DNA from: Saxidomus purpurata
Taxonomy: Eukaryota > Mollusca > Bivalvia > Venerida > Veneridae
DNA length: 64,000 nucleotides
NCBI GenBank assembly: GCA_022818135.1
Contig: JAFMSR010000002.1
Span: 56,044,172 to 56,108,171 of the forward strand
Direction: 5' to 3'
Shown: positions 1-12,900 of the stretch, in pieces
Layout: the number at the start of each line of letters is the position of its first letter
Numbering within the stretch: position 1 is the first letter of the stretch
The notes under the pieces: generated by a model
What the model saw: the letters and a program-made list of their open reading frames with translations, nothing else
Database searches by the model: none
What the model was told of the DNA's origin: nothing
Position numbers and translations under genes: made by a program

Positions 1-3000
1 TTCTTGCACCGCCTTAAGGCACTCGCCGAGCCCGACATTTTGATATATGACATGACCCACTTCTATGAAAGGTGTGAAAAAAACGGTTTTTCGCCGATTA
101 CGGCCGAGCGGTTGACTTTTTCCGGAATTTTCTTGCACCGCCTTAAGGCACTCGCCGAGCCCGACATTTTGATATATGACATGACCCACTTCTATGAAAG
201 GTGTGAAAAAAACGGTTTTTCGCCGATTACGGCCGAGCGGTTGACTTTTTCCGGAATTTTCTTGCACCGCCTTAAGGCACTCGCCGAGCCCGACATTTTG
301 ATATATGACATGACCCACTTCTATGAAAGGTGTGAAAAAAACGGTTTTTCGCCGATTACGGCCGAGCGGTTGACTTTTTCCGGAATTTTCTTGCACCGCC
401 TTAAGGCACTCGCCGAGCCCGACATTTTGATATATGACATGACCCACTTCTATGAAAGGTGTGAAAAAAACGGTTTTTCGCCGATTACGGCCGAGCGGTT
501 GACTTTTTCCGGAATTTTCTTGCACCGCCTTAAGGCACTCGCCGAGCCCGACATTTTGATATATGACATGACCCACTTCTATGAAAGGTGTGAAAAAAAC
601 GGTTTTTCGCCGATTACGGCCGAGCGGTTGACTTTTTCCGGAATTTTCTTGCACCGCCTTAAGGCACTCGCCGAGCCCGACATTTTGATATATGACATGA
701 CCCACTTCTATGAAAGGTGTGAAAAAAACGGTTTTTCGCCGATTACGGCCGAGCGGTTGACTTTTTCCGGAATTTTCTTGCACCGCCTTAAGGCACTCGC
801 CGAGCCCGACATTTTGATATATGACATGACCCACTTCTATGAAAGGTGTGAAAAAAACGGTTTTTCGCCGATTACGGCCGAGCGGTTGACTTTTTCCGGA
901 ATTTTCTTGCACCGCCTTAAGGCACTCGCCGAGCCCGACATTTTGATATATGACATGACCCACTTCTATGAAAGGTGTGAAAAAAACGGTTTTTCGCCGA
1001 TTACGGCCGAGCGGTTGACTTTTTCCGGAATTTTCTTGCACCGCCTTAAGGCACTCGCCGAGCCCGACATTTTGATATATGACATGACCCACTTCTATGA
1101 AAGGTGTGAAAAAAACGGTTTTTCGCCGATTACGGCCGAGCGGTTGACTTTTTCCGGAATTTTCTTGCACCGCCTTAAGGCACTCGCCGAGCCCGACATT
1201 TTGATATATGACATGACCCACTTCTATGAAAGGTGTGAAAAAAACGGTTTTTCGCCGATTACGGCCGAGCGGTTGACTTTTTCCGGAATTTTCTTGCACC
1301 GCCTTAAGGCACTCGCCGAGCCCGACATTTTGATATATGACATGACCCACTTCTATGAAAGGTGTGAAAAAAACGGTTTTTCGCCGATTACGGCCGAGCG
1401 GTTGACTTTTTCCGGAATTTTCTTGCACCGCCTTAAGGCACTCGCCGAGCCCGACATTTTGATATATGACATGACCCACTTCTATGAAAGGTGTGAAAAA
1501 AACGGTTTTTCGCCGATTACGGCCGAGCGGTTGACTTTTTCCGGAATTTTCTTGCACCGCCTTAAGGCACTCGCCGAGCCCGACATTTTGATATATGACA
1601 TGACCCACTTCTATGAAAGGTGTGAAAAAAACGGTTTTTCGCCGATTACGGCCGAGCGGTTGACTTTTTCCGGAATTTTCTTGCACCGCCTTAAGGCACT
1701 CGCCGAGCCCGACATTTTGATATATGACATGACCCACTTCTATGAAAGGTGTGAAAAAAACGGTTTTTCGCCGATTACGGCCGAGCGGTTGACTTTTTCC
1801 GGAATTTTCTTGCACCGCCTTAAGGCACTCGCCGAGCCCGACATTTTGATATATGACATGACCCACTTCTATGAAAGGTGTGAAAAAAACGGTTTTTCGC
1901 CGATTACGGCCGAGCGGTTGACTTTTTCCGGAATTTTCTTGCACCGCCTTAAGGCACTCGCCGAGCCCGACATTTTGATATATGACATGACCCACTTCTA
2001 TGAAAGGTGTGAAAAAAACGGTTTTTCGCCGATTACGGCCGAGCGGTTGACTTTTTCCGGAATTTTCTTGCACCGCCTTAAGGCACTCGCCGAGCCCGAC
2101 ATTTTGATATATGACATGACCCACTTCTATGAAAGGTGTGAAAAAAACGGTTTTTCGCCGATTACGGCCGAGCGGTTGACTTTTTCCGGAATTTTCTTGC
2201 ACCGCCTTAAGGCACTCGCCGAGCCCGACATTTTGATATATGACATGACCCACTTCTATGAAAGGTGTGAAAAAAACGGTTTTTCGCCGATTACGGCCGA
2301 GCGGTTGACTTTTTCCGGAATTTTCTTGCACCGCCTTAAGGCACTCGCCGAGCCCGACATTTTGATATATGACATGACCCACTTCTATGAAAGGTGTGAA
2401 AAAAACGGTTTTTCGCCGATTACGGCCGAGCGGTTGACTTTTTCCGGAATTTTCTTGCACCGCCTTAAGGCACTCGCCGAGCCCGACATTTTGATATATG
2501 ACATGACCCACTTCTATGAAAGGTGTAGAAAAAAACGGTTTTTCGCCGATTACGGCCGAGCGGTTGACTTTTTCCGGAATTTTCTTGCACCGCCTTAAGG
2601 CACTCGCCGAGCCCGACATTTTGATATATGACATGACCCACTTCTATGAAAGGTGTGAAAAAAACGGTTTTTCGCCGATTACGGCCGAGCGGTTGACTTT
2701 TTCCGGAATTTTCTTGCACCGCCTTAAGGCACTCGCCGAGCCCGACATTTTGATATATGACATGACCCACTTCTATGAAAGGTGTGAAAAAAACGGTTTT
2801 TCGCCGATTACGGCCGAGCGGTTGACTTTTTCCGGAATTTTCTTGCACCGCCTTAAGGCACTCGCCGAGCCCGACATTTTGATATATGACATGACCCACT
2901 TCTATGAAAGGTGTGAAAAAAACGGTTTTTCGCCGATTACGGCCGAGCGGTTGACTTTTTCCGGAATTTTCTTGCACCGCCTTAAGGCACTCGCCGAGCC

Positions 3001-6000
3001 CGACATTTTGATATATGACATGACCCACTTCTATGAAAGGTGTGAAAAAAACGGTTTTTCGCCGATTACGGCCGAGCGGTTGACTTTTTCCGGAATTTTC
3101 TTGCACCGCCTTAAGGCACTCGCCGAGCCCGACATTTTGATATATGACATGACCCACTTCTATGAAAGGTGTGAAAAAAACGGTTTTTCGCCGATTACGG
3201 CCGAGCGGTTGACTTTTTCCGGAATTTTCTTGCACCGCCTTAAGGCACTCGCCGAGCCCGACATTTTGATATATGACATGACCCACTTCTATGAAAGGTG
3301 TGAAAAAAACGGTTTTTCGCCGATTACGGCCGAGCGGTTGACTTTTTCCGGAATTTTCTTGCACCGCCTTAAGGCACTCGCCGAGCCCGACATTTTGATA
3401 TATGACATGACCCACTTCTATGAAAGGTGTGAAAAAAACGGTTTTTCGCCGATTACGGCCGAGCGGTTGACTTTTTCCGGAATTTTCTTGCACCGCCTTA
3501 AGGCACTCGCCGAGCCCGACATTTTGATATATGACATGACCCACTTCTATGAAAGGTGTGAAAAAAACGGTTTTTCGCCGATTACGGCCGAGCGGTTGAC
3601 TTTTTCCGGAATTTTCTTGCACCGCCTTAAGGCACTCGCCGAGCCCGACATTTTGATATATGACATGACCCACTTCTATGAAAGGTGTGAAAAAAACGGT
3701 TTTTCGCCGATTACGGCCGAGCGGTTGACTTTTTCCGGAATTTTCTTGCACCGCCTTAAGGCACTCGCCGAGCCCGACATTTTGATATATGACATGACCC
3801 ACTTCTATGAAAGGTGTGAAAAAAACGGTTTTTCGCCGATTACGGCCGAGCGGTTGACTTTTTCCGGAATTTTCTTGCACCGCCTTAAGGCACTCGCCGA
3901 GCCCGACATTTTGATATATGACATGACCCACTTCTATGAAAGGTGTGAAAAAAACGGTTTTTCGCCGATTACGGCCGAGCGGTTGACTTTTTCCGGAATT
4001 TTCTTGCACCGCCTTAAGGCACTCGCCGAGCCCGACATTTTGATATATGACATGACCCACTTCTATGAAAGGTGTGAAAAAAACGGTTTTTCGCCGATTA
4101 CGGCCGAGCGGTTGACTTTTTCCGGAATTTTCTTGCACCGCCTTAAGGCACTCGCCGAGCCCGACATTTTGATATATGACATGACCCACTTCTATGAAAG
4201 GTGTGAAAAAAACGGTTTTTCGCCGATTACGGCCGAGCGGTTGACTTTTTCCGGAATTTTCTTGCACCGCCTTAAGGCACTCGCCGAGCCCGACATTTTG
4301 ATATATGACATGACCCACTTCTATGAAAGGTGTGAAAAAAACGGTTTTTCGCCGATTACGGCCGAGCGGTTGACTTTTTCCGGAATTTTCTTGCACCGCC
4401 TTAAGGCACTCGCCGAGCCCGACATTTTGATATATGACATGACCCACTTCTATGAAAGGTGTGAAAAAAACGGTTTTTCGCCGATTACGGCCGAGCGGTT
4501 GACTTTTTCCGGAATTTTCTTGCACCGCCTTAAGGCACTCGCCGAGCCCGACATTTTGATATATGACATGACCCACTTTTTTGAAGGGGGGAAAAAAAAG
4601 GTTTTTCGCCGATTACGGCCGAGCGGTTGACTTTTTCCGGAATTTTCTTGCACCGCCTTAAGGCACTCGCCGAGCCCGACATTTTGATATATGACATGAC
4701 CCACTTCTATGAAAGGTGTGAAAAAAACGGTTTTTCGCCGATTACGGCCGAGCGGTTGACTTTTTCCGGAATTTTCTTGCACCGCCTTAAGGCACTCGCC
4801 GAGCCCGACATTTTGATATATGACATGACCCACTTCTATGAAAGGTGTGAAAAAAACGGTTTTTCGCCGATTACGGCCGAGCGGTTGACTTTTTCCGGAA
4901 TTTTCTTGCACCGCCTTAAGGCACTCGCCGAGCCCGACATTTTGATATATGACATGACCCACTTCTATGAAAGGTGTGAAAAAAACGGTTTTTCGCCGAT
5001 TACGGCCGAGCGGTTGACTTTTTCCGGAATTTTCTTGCACCGCCTTAAGGCACTCGCCGAGCCCGACATTTTGATATATGACATGACCCACTTCTATGAA
5101 AGGTGTGAAAAAAACGGTTTTTCGCCGATTACGGCCGAGCGGTTGACTTTTTCCGGAATTTTCTTGCACCGCCTTAAGGCACTCGCCGAGCCCGACATTT
5201 TGATATATGACATGACCCACTTCTATGAAAGGTGTGAAAAAAACGGTTTTTCGCCGATTACGGCCGAGCGGTTGACTTTTTCCGGAATTTTCTTGCACCG
5301 CCTTAAGGCACTCGCCGAGCCCGACATTTTGATATATGACATGACCCACTTCTATGAAAGGTGTGAAAAAAACGGTTTTTCGCCGATTACGGCCGAGCGG
5401 TTGACTTTTTCCGGAATTTTCTTGCACCGCCTTAAGGCACTCGCCGAGCCCGACATTTTGATATATGACATGACCCACTTCTATGAAAGGTGTGAAAAAA
5501 ACGGTTTTTCGCCGATTACGGCCGAGCGGTTGACTTTTTCCGGAATTTTCTTGCACCGCCTTAAGGCACTCGCCGAGCCCGACATTTTGATATATGACAT
5601 GACCCACTTCTATGAAAGGTGTGAAAAAAACGGTTTTTCGCCGATTACGGCCGAGCGGTTGACTTTTTCCGGAATTTTCTTGCACCGCCTTAAGGCACTC
5701 GCCGAGCCCGACATTTTGATATATGACATGACCCACTTCTATGAAAGGTGTGAAAAAAACGGTTTTTCGCCGATTACGGCCGAGCGGTTGACTTTTTCCG
5801 GAATTTTCTTGCACCGCCTTAAGGCACTCGCCGAGCCCGACATTTTGATATATGACATGACCCACTTCTATGAAAGGTGTGAAAAAAACGGTTTTTCGCC
5901 GATTACGGCCGAGCGGTTGACTTTTTCCGGAATTTTCTTGCACCGCCTTAAGGCACTCGCCGAGCCCGACATTTTGATATATGACATGACCCACTTCTAT

Positions 6001-8161
6001 GAAAGGTGTGAAAAAAACGGTTTTTCGCCGATTACGGCCGAGCGGTTGACTTTTTCCGGAATTTTCTTGCACCGCCTTAAGGCACTCGCCGAGCCCGACA
6101 TTTTGATATATGACATGACCCACTTCTATGAAAGGTGTGAAAAAAACGGTTTTTCGCCGATTACGGCCGAGCGGTTGACTTTTTCCGGAATTTTCTTGCA
6201 CCGCCTTAAGGCACTCGCCGAGCCCGACATTTTGATATATGACATGACCCACTTCTATGAAAGGTGTGAAAAAAACGGTTTTTCGCCGATTACGGCCGAG
6301 CGGTTGACTTTTTCCGGAATTTTCTTGCACCGCCTTAAGGCACTCGCCGAGCCCGACATTTTGATATATGACATGACCCACTTCTATGAAAGGTGTGAAA
6401 AAAACGGTTTTTCGCCGATTACGGCCGAGCGGTTGACTTTTTCCGGAATTTTCTTGCACCGCCTTAAGGCACTCGCCGAGCCCGACATTTTGATATATGA
6501 CATGACCCACTTCTATGAAAGGTGTGAAAAAAACGGTTTTTCGCCGATTACGGCCGAGCGGTTGACTTTTTCCGGAATTTTCTTGCACCGCCTTAAGGCA
6601 CTCGCCGAGCCCGACATTTTGATATATGACATGACCCACTTCTATGAAAGGTGTGAAAAAAACGGTTTTTCGCCGATTACGGCCGAGCGGTTGACTTTTT
6701 CCGGAATTTTCTTGCACCGCCTTAAGGCACTCGCCGAGCCCGACATTTTGATATATGACATGACCCACTTCTATGAAAGGTGTGAAAAAAACGGTTTTTC
6801 GCCGATTACGGCCGAGCGGTTGACTTTTTCCGGAATTTTCTTGCACCGCCTTAAGGCACTCGCCGAGCCCGACATTTTGATATATGACATGACCCACTTC
6901 TATGAAAGGTGTGAAAAAAACGGTTTTTCGCCGATTACGGCCGAGCGGTTGACTTTTTCCGGAATTTTCTTGCACCGCCTTAAGGCACTCGCCGAGCCCG
7001 ACATTTTGATATATGACATGACCCACTTCTATGAAAGGTGTGAAAAAAACGGTTTTTCGCCGATTACGGCCGAGCGGTTGACTTTTTCCGGAATTTTCTT
7101 GCACCGCCTTAAGGCACTCGCCGAGCCCGACATTTTGATATATGACATGACCCACTTCTATGAAAGGTGTGAAAAAAACGGTTTTTCGCCGATTACGGCC
7201 GAGCGGTTGACTTTTTCCGGAATTTTCTTGCACCGCCTTAAGGCACTCGCCGAGCCCGACATTTTGATATATGACATGACCCACTTCTATGAAAGGTGTG
7301 AAAAAAACGGTTTTTCGCCGATTACGGCCGAGCGGTTGACTTTTTCCGGAATTTTCTTGCACCGCCTTAAGGCACTCGCCGAGCCCGACATTTTGATATA
7401 TGACATGACCCACTTCTATGAAAGGTGTGAAAAAAACGGTTTTTCGCCGATTACGGCCGAGCGGTTGACTTTTTCCGGAATTTTCTTGCACCGCCTTAAG
7501 GCACTCGCCGAGCCCGACATTTTGATATATGACATGACCCACTTCTATGAAAGGTGTGAAAAAAACGGTTTTTCGCCGATTACGGCCGAGCGGTTGACTT
7601 TTTCCGGAATTTTCTTGCACCGCCTTAAGGCACTCGCCGAGCCCGACATTTTGATATATGACATGACCCACTTCTATGAAAGGTGTGAAAAAAACGGTTT
7701 TTCGCCGATTACGGCCGAGCGGTTGACTTTTTCCGGAATTTTCTTGCACCGCCTTAAGGCACTCGCCGAGCCCGACATTTTGATATATGACATGACCCAC
7801 TTCTATGAAAGGTGTGAAAAAAACGGTTTTTCGCCGATTACGGCCGAGCGGTTGACTTTTTCCGGAATTTTCTTGCACCGCCTTAAGGCACTCGCCGAGC
7901 CCGACATTTTGATATATGACATGACCCACTTCTATGAAAGGTGTGAAAAAAACGGTTTTTCGCCGATTACGGCCGAGCGGTTGACTTTTTCCGGAATTTT
8001 CTTGCACCGCCTTAAGGCACTCGCCGAGCCCGACATTTTGATATATGACATGACCCACTTCTATGAAAGGTGTGAAAAAAACGGTTTTTCGCCGATTACG
8101 GCCGAGCGGTTGACTTTTTCCGGAATTTTCTTGCACCGCCTTAAGGCACTCGCCGAGCCCG
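1..8161. repeat. 129-bp satellite array, 63 full copies plus stub
   Basis: Direct reading shows a 129-bp unit repeated head to tail from base 1 to base 8127 (63 units). A 34-bp partial unit at 8128-8161 is cut off where unrelated sequence starts. The array is open to the left, so its true size is unknown. Copies are essentially identical except around 2526 (one extra base) and 4578-4600 (several substitutions and one lost base). Each unit contains the palindromes gccttaaggc, tccgga and cggccg and a quasi-palindrome gaaaaaaacggtttttc. Because 129 is a multiple of 3, a 43-codon frame stays open on each strand. No start context, splice signal or composition change supports a gene. Possible roles are pericentromeric, subtelomeric or heterochromatic satellite, which is inference. 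Confidence 0.97.
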
Positions 8162-9369
8162 GCATGAAAACATTGTGACCAAGGTTGGTGAAGATCTTAT
8201 AAAACTTCTTCGACTTAGAGAGCGAACAAAGTGTTGACGCCGCCCGCCAGCCGCCAGCCCGCCACGGTTGTGGCAACAATACGGCCAACAATACGTCCCT
8301 TCAGGCGTATACAATGTACATGTGTCAAGTATTTGTTTTACAAAAAACGCTGGATGATAGTTCACGAATAAAATGGAAAGATCACGTGTAATGAAATTAT
8401 TTGTTAATTTGAAATAATAATATTTTTGTGTCCTGGTTATCAATTAAAGTGCACCGAAAATGGGGACGGAGTCATCAATCTCCAAATTAATGTCATAAAG
8501 TATTAGAAAGCATGTATGAATTTTGCTATTTTGTATGTGGGACTAGGATAATTCTGCAAAGAAATGCATTTCAGCCGTCGGTGAGAGTTTGGGAAGTTGC
8601 ACTGGCCTCAAGCCTTACAATGAAAGTCTATGGAAATATATTTACCATCCTTATACCTAAACTTTAGGATAAACATGCATTCGAATTCAAGTTTTTTACA
8701 ACAGAAATGACTCATTCCATTTCAGAAAAACGAAAAACAAAAGCCATTTATTAAACCATTTTGATTGAGAGGTTATATAGTTTATTTCTATATATCTACC
8801 CTGTACACATTCGAAACGCCAAAGTACATATGAAACGCCAAAATTACTCACTTCGGATACGGCCCTATTTCGGCTAATAAATTCAATTGAAATCTTACAC
8901 ACGTATTTCCTAACATGTTCCAACATTTTAAATCATGTTCAAATTAATTTCATCCACAAATAACAATATTTCAGTTGCTCAACATGTGCATTATTTTGTT
9001 CCTCTATCTCTTTGCGTAGTAATACAAATTTGAGTTATTTCATCGCGACGTCTTTACGTAAACAACAAAATATATCTTGCCTTTAACATTCATATTTAAG
9101 TACAAAATTAATGTATCTATCATGCCAAAAGAGAATGTAACTTTAGGGGCTATTTTTAGTATACCTGTCCCAAGTTATCGAGACTAATGTTTAAGGTAGC
9201 TAGGTTTTGATATTTGAAAGGAACGGTATAACTTTTTTCATGTTTAGATTTTACATTTTTGTTAAAGCTGCGCTCTCATGGTTTCCGGTAACAAATCTTT
9301 ATGTCTCCTCTCATAAGCCGGTGCTGTGTAACCTAGAGTTACCGCACTTGGTATGCACGTGACAGTGTC
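8162..9369. other. non-coding stretch, dispersed-repeat debris
   Basis: The sequence right after the satellite (8162-8300) is more GC-rich and contains a gacgccgcccgcc segment with a resemblance, from memory, to dispersed bivalve repeats. The remainder is AT-rich. I see no splice-consistent exon, RNA gene or clear element. Confidence 0.4.
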
Positions 9370-10930
9370 ATGTTAATGACAATATTAAGTCTCGTAATGG
9401 CTCGCAATGCCAGAAGGAGAAGTATTCTGAACATATAAACAATGATGAAGGTGTTCTCACAACTTTACAGCGAAGTATTACAGGCCAAACTGAAATTGAT
9501 ATACTTTGTAATGTAATCACCGATGTAATCAGTAGGGCGAGTTGTAGCTGTATCCCGAAATTGAAATTTAAGCATTATTTGAAGCCAGATTGGAATCCTG
9601 AATTTAACAATGCTTACAAATTTTACCGTTAAAAAGGCGGTGTTCGGTATAGTTGGAATGACCACGTTTTGGTTTTGCGTACACAAATGACCTATTTGAG
9701 GTACCTTCATAGTCGAAAATTTGTAGAAAATATATATAAAATGCATGAAAATATAGGCATATCTTCAGAATTAGACTCTGTTTTTTTTCCGGAAACTTGT
9801 TAATGCGCTACGTAAAAAAATCTAATACTGCATGTGTCAATGAAATACTATTTAACGAAGTTGTGTACATGTATATAGGGATTCAAAAGAAATAAACATA
9901 TCTTGCGAATCTCTATCAACATACGACTAATGAATAATTTGATCAGGGAAATTTCAATAATGTATTAAATAAGTTAAAAAACAATAATTTAATTACAGAG
10001 GAAAATGACTTGCTGTCTGCATCTAAAATACGATTTAGAAAAGGTATTTAATGTGTGATTCATATTTCGGGAATGTGTTAGTTGTTCTAACGACAATACT
10101 CGTCCATACTTACTTGTTTTCTTGATGTAAAACAATCATTGACCGATTATGTCATGAAATATTATTTGTTAAGCTTTTATTGATAAATTTTTTTTTTTCA
10201 AGGCAATATATATAGCATGTATCAGAACATGTAAAGTAGTGTCCGTATCAATTGTCAAACATCTTTGGCCCGGTTCCCATTTTGCCAGGGAACCAGACAG
10301 GAAGGGGTCCTCAGTCCTTTCCTTAATCATGTCCTTATTAATGATTTAATGAACGAACTGCAGTCAGTCTCATGTTATGAGCTTATATGGTAATAATTCC
10401 ACATGTCCGTCGTCTGCGGATGATATGGTTTCACTGTCTTTCTCCGCAAATGGACTTTCAAGGCTAATGGAATTATGTTACAACTAAAGTGTACAAAACA
10501 TATACAGTTATTATGAGTCTAAATCTGTTGCAGTTGTTACAAGTCAGAAACACATACATGTATCATAAGTACCTGGCTACTTGGTTATGAAGCTGAAAGG
10601 TCACAATATGTCCATTTGGGAGTTTTGTTCAGTAACTTCTTGAACAGAAATGAAATAAAAATGTCACGGGTAGTTGTCATAAGTCGAAAAGTACATTTTC
10701 TAAGTACAAACTGTATGCTCACTAAACTGTTGTATTTACGAAGATAGTACCCATACGTTTTCTGCCAAACGTACCGGTATAAACAAGAGTGTTGTGCTAC
10801 CAAAGGTATTATATGGCAGTGAGCTTTGGTCAAACCGCTCAAAAGAAAACAGAACTAGCCTCGACTGCGCATATATTTTGTGTAAAACGCATGCAAGGTT
10901 TGTCGAAGTATACCGAAACTGAAGTCGTCT
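9370..10930 (+). pseudogene. decayed non-LTR retrotransposon (LINE) pol fragment
   Basis: Fragments of a LINE polyprotein appear in order but in shifting frames. Around 9530-9620 is the endonuclease-RT linker with the FKHYLKPDWNPEFNNA-type motif seen in many animal LINEs. Around 9750-10050 a linker reads like SELDSVFF and later TEEENDLLSASKIRFRKG. Around 10285-10460 is the palm with a degraded GxRQGxxLSP block followed by an ADD box (CADDMVSLSFSANGL instead of YADD). Around 10780-10900 is a thumb-like VLPKVLYGSELWSN segment. Many stops and frameshifts separate these, so it is dead. The 5' part (ORF1 and most of the endonuclease) is missing or beyond recognition. Clade not assigned. Confidence 0.75.
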
Positions 10931-11217
10931 TTTTATTGTAAGGATTTTTACCATTAGAGGCAAAGCTAAATAAAACAAAACTAACATTTCTAGGACAAAC
11001 TTTGTTAACTTGATGCACAGTGTTTGATTAAACAAGTATTTGTGAATCGCTTGATGACATATCTTAATAGGCCAAGTAACACTTCCGGGTTTGTGTCATA
11101 TATCTTCAGAGTATGTAAAAATATGATATGTTGTCTGTGCTAGTGATTTTAATTGCAACCAGCAGCTTTCCGACAAAATCAACCTGGAAGATTATTATAA
11201 ATATTAATGTTCAAATC

Positions 11218-11370
11218 GCTGGTGCAATGGTCGAGTGGCGAACGCTCTGGCCTCCAATTTGGATGTCAACGGTTCGAATCCCGGCCGGGGTACTGGAAAT
11301 TTCAGAAACCCTTTTCAGTGTTTCCCACCAATCTAGAGATGAACAGGTTAGATCGTACATGTACTGATTC
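11218..11370 (+). mobile_element. tRNA-derived SINE
   Basis: The head resembles a class II (Leu/Ser-like) tRNA. It has an A-box-like tggtcgagtggcgaacgctc at about 11228 and a B box ggttcgaatcc at 11271-11281, followed by a non-tRNA body to about 11370. This pairing of Pol III boxes with a non-tRNA tail is typical of SINEs. The acceptor stem is not well paired, so this is not a working tRNA gene. The 3' limit is approximate. Confidence 0.6.
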
Positions 11371-12716
11371 ATATGTCAGCTAGAGACCGACTATTCATTT
11401 TCTTTCTGGTATATCAATTTTTCTTCACGCAGAAACAATCCTTAACTGTTTAAAAAACGTCAGTAAATATTCACAAATTTGTACTGCTACAAATCTAGTA
11501 GAAGTAATGTGTGTCAAGATTAATACAGTGCACGGTAATGTATATATCTCACCTACGGGATTCATTGGAAGCTTTCAAGGGTTCAAGGGTATCACTCTTA
11601 GAAAATACAGACATTCTGGTTTTTACCTTTTACTGAAAAGTAAATAGTCGAGCACGCTGTCCAGACTGTTATTATTACTGGACTGTGCCAAATAGAACTC
11701 ATGCGGTAACGCGTTGTCCGTCTGTCTGTCAGCAGTTTACTTCCACATAATTAATTACTCGTAAAGATTTTCTGCTTTTTGTTTCAAACTTTAGAGTTTT
11801 CTTTTTCAATGTGCTTAGCAAATTCTGCTTGACTAATTCTTGATCACTCAGCCACTCCGTCAACGCTTTTGATTCTTGATGACTCTTTGAAAAGTTTTTA
11901 ATAATTTTGCTTCACTCTTTGCCAATTGAGCGCGTAACAAGTGTATACAGCGTTTGATTTACTACATGCGCAATAATCCAGTAGAGCGTTTAGGCCCACC
12001 TTGCTTAACGTTACCTAAACAGGACAACACATCATAGAAGATTTAACATGAACAGATTCAATCTAATTAATGAACGACGATGCATGTGTTATCCCTGTAA
12101 AGTATAGGACACATTGATTGTTACACTGTGATACTTTCATGGCCTAATAAATCTGAAGATATGTTTTTTTCTTCTTTTATACACCCGTTTTATTTTGAAT
12201 ATTTACATACCGACATAGTACATGTATTGCTTTTGCATAGGAGCTGCCCAGTTTGTGTTTAATGAAGTAGGATTATGTCTTGGTAGTCTCCGACAAGGAG
12301 TAGGAAAGCACCACTACAGTAGAGAAAATCTTTTTGTACATAATGGCAAGTTACCAAAGTAAATGATTCGACTTTTCCACCCTTGACGTGACAAATCAAA
12401 AACCGTCACACAGTCTTTTTTGTATAATAAAACAGCAATCACACGTTTTAAGAGAGATTATAGTAACGATGAACGCCCGACTATCAAAACAAAGCCAGAG
12501 AGTAAAAAACCTTCAACTATGCGGATATTCGAGTTTATGCAATCTTAATGAATTGGCTTTATGAAAAAAACATTATTACCCCTATTTCATAAGTTTTAGA
12601 GCCTATTTAATAATATGACGAAGATATAGCGATAACAAATTGATGGTATGGAATATATTTGTCAACACTGTTCTGTGGATATCTGTTAGCGTCTCATTTG
12701 AGGAACATCGAAAGTA
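11371..12716. other. intergenic stretch, nothing recognised
   Basis: AT-rich sequence with short scattered open frames, none with splice sites or recognisable protein sequence. No RNA gene or terminal inverted repeat was seen. Confidence 0.4.
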
Positions 12717-12900
12717 CAGTAAACTCGTTTATAACGAATTCATTGGGACCATGAAAATGTGTTCCTTATATCCGGAGTTTGTTTTATCCGGATAAAGTTT
12801 TCATATAAAATAAAGAAAGAAAATAAATCGGACAGAAAAAATGTGTTCCTTATATCCGGATTTTCGCTATATCCGGAGTCGCTTTATACGGAGTTTACTG
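12717..12900. mobile_element. pogo/Tigger-like MITE with TA target duplication
   Basis: The element begins CAGTAAACTC (12717) and ends with its reverse complement GAGTTTACTG (12891-12900), flanked by TA on both sides (12715-12716 and 12901-12902). Internal 'ccttatatccgga' segments are repeated. TA duplication plus CAGT termini is what the pogo/Tigger branch of Tc1/mariner elements shows. At 184 bp there is no room for a transposase, so this is a non-autonomous derivative. Confidence 0.8.

Noticed and set aside
1..8161. CRISPR array
   Set aside because: Regular repeats are present, but they are contiguous with no unique spacers, and the organism is eukaryotic.
4..8178. Very long open frames (700-1200 codons) on both strands across 1-8178
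   Set aside because: They are the stop-free frames of a 129-bp satellite (a multiple of three). No ATG context, introns, promoter or unique flanking domain supports a protein.
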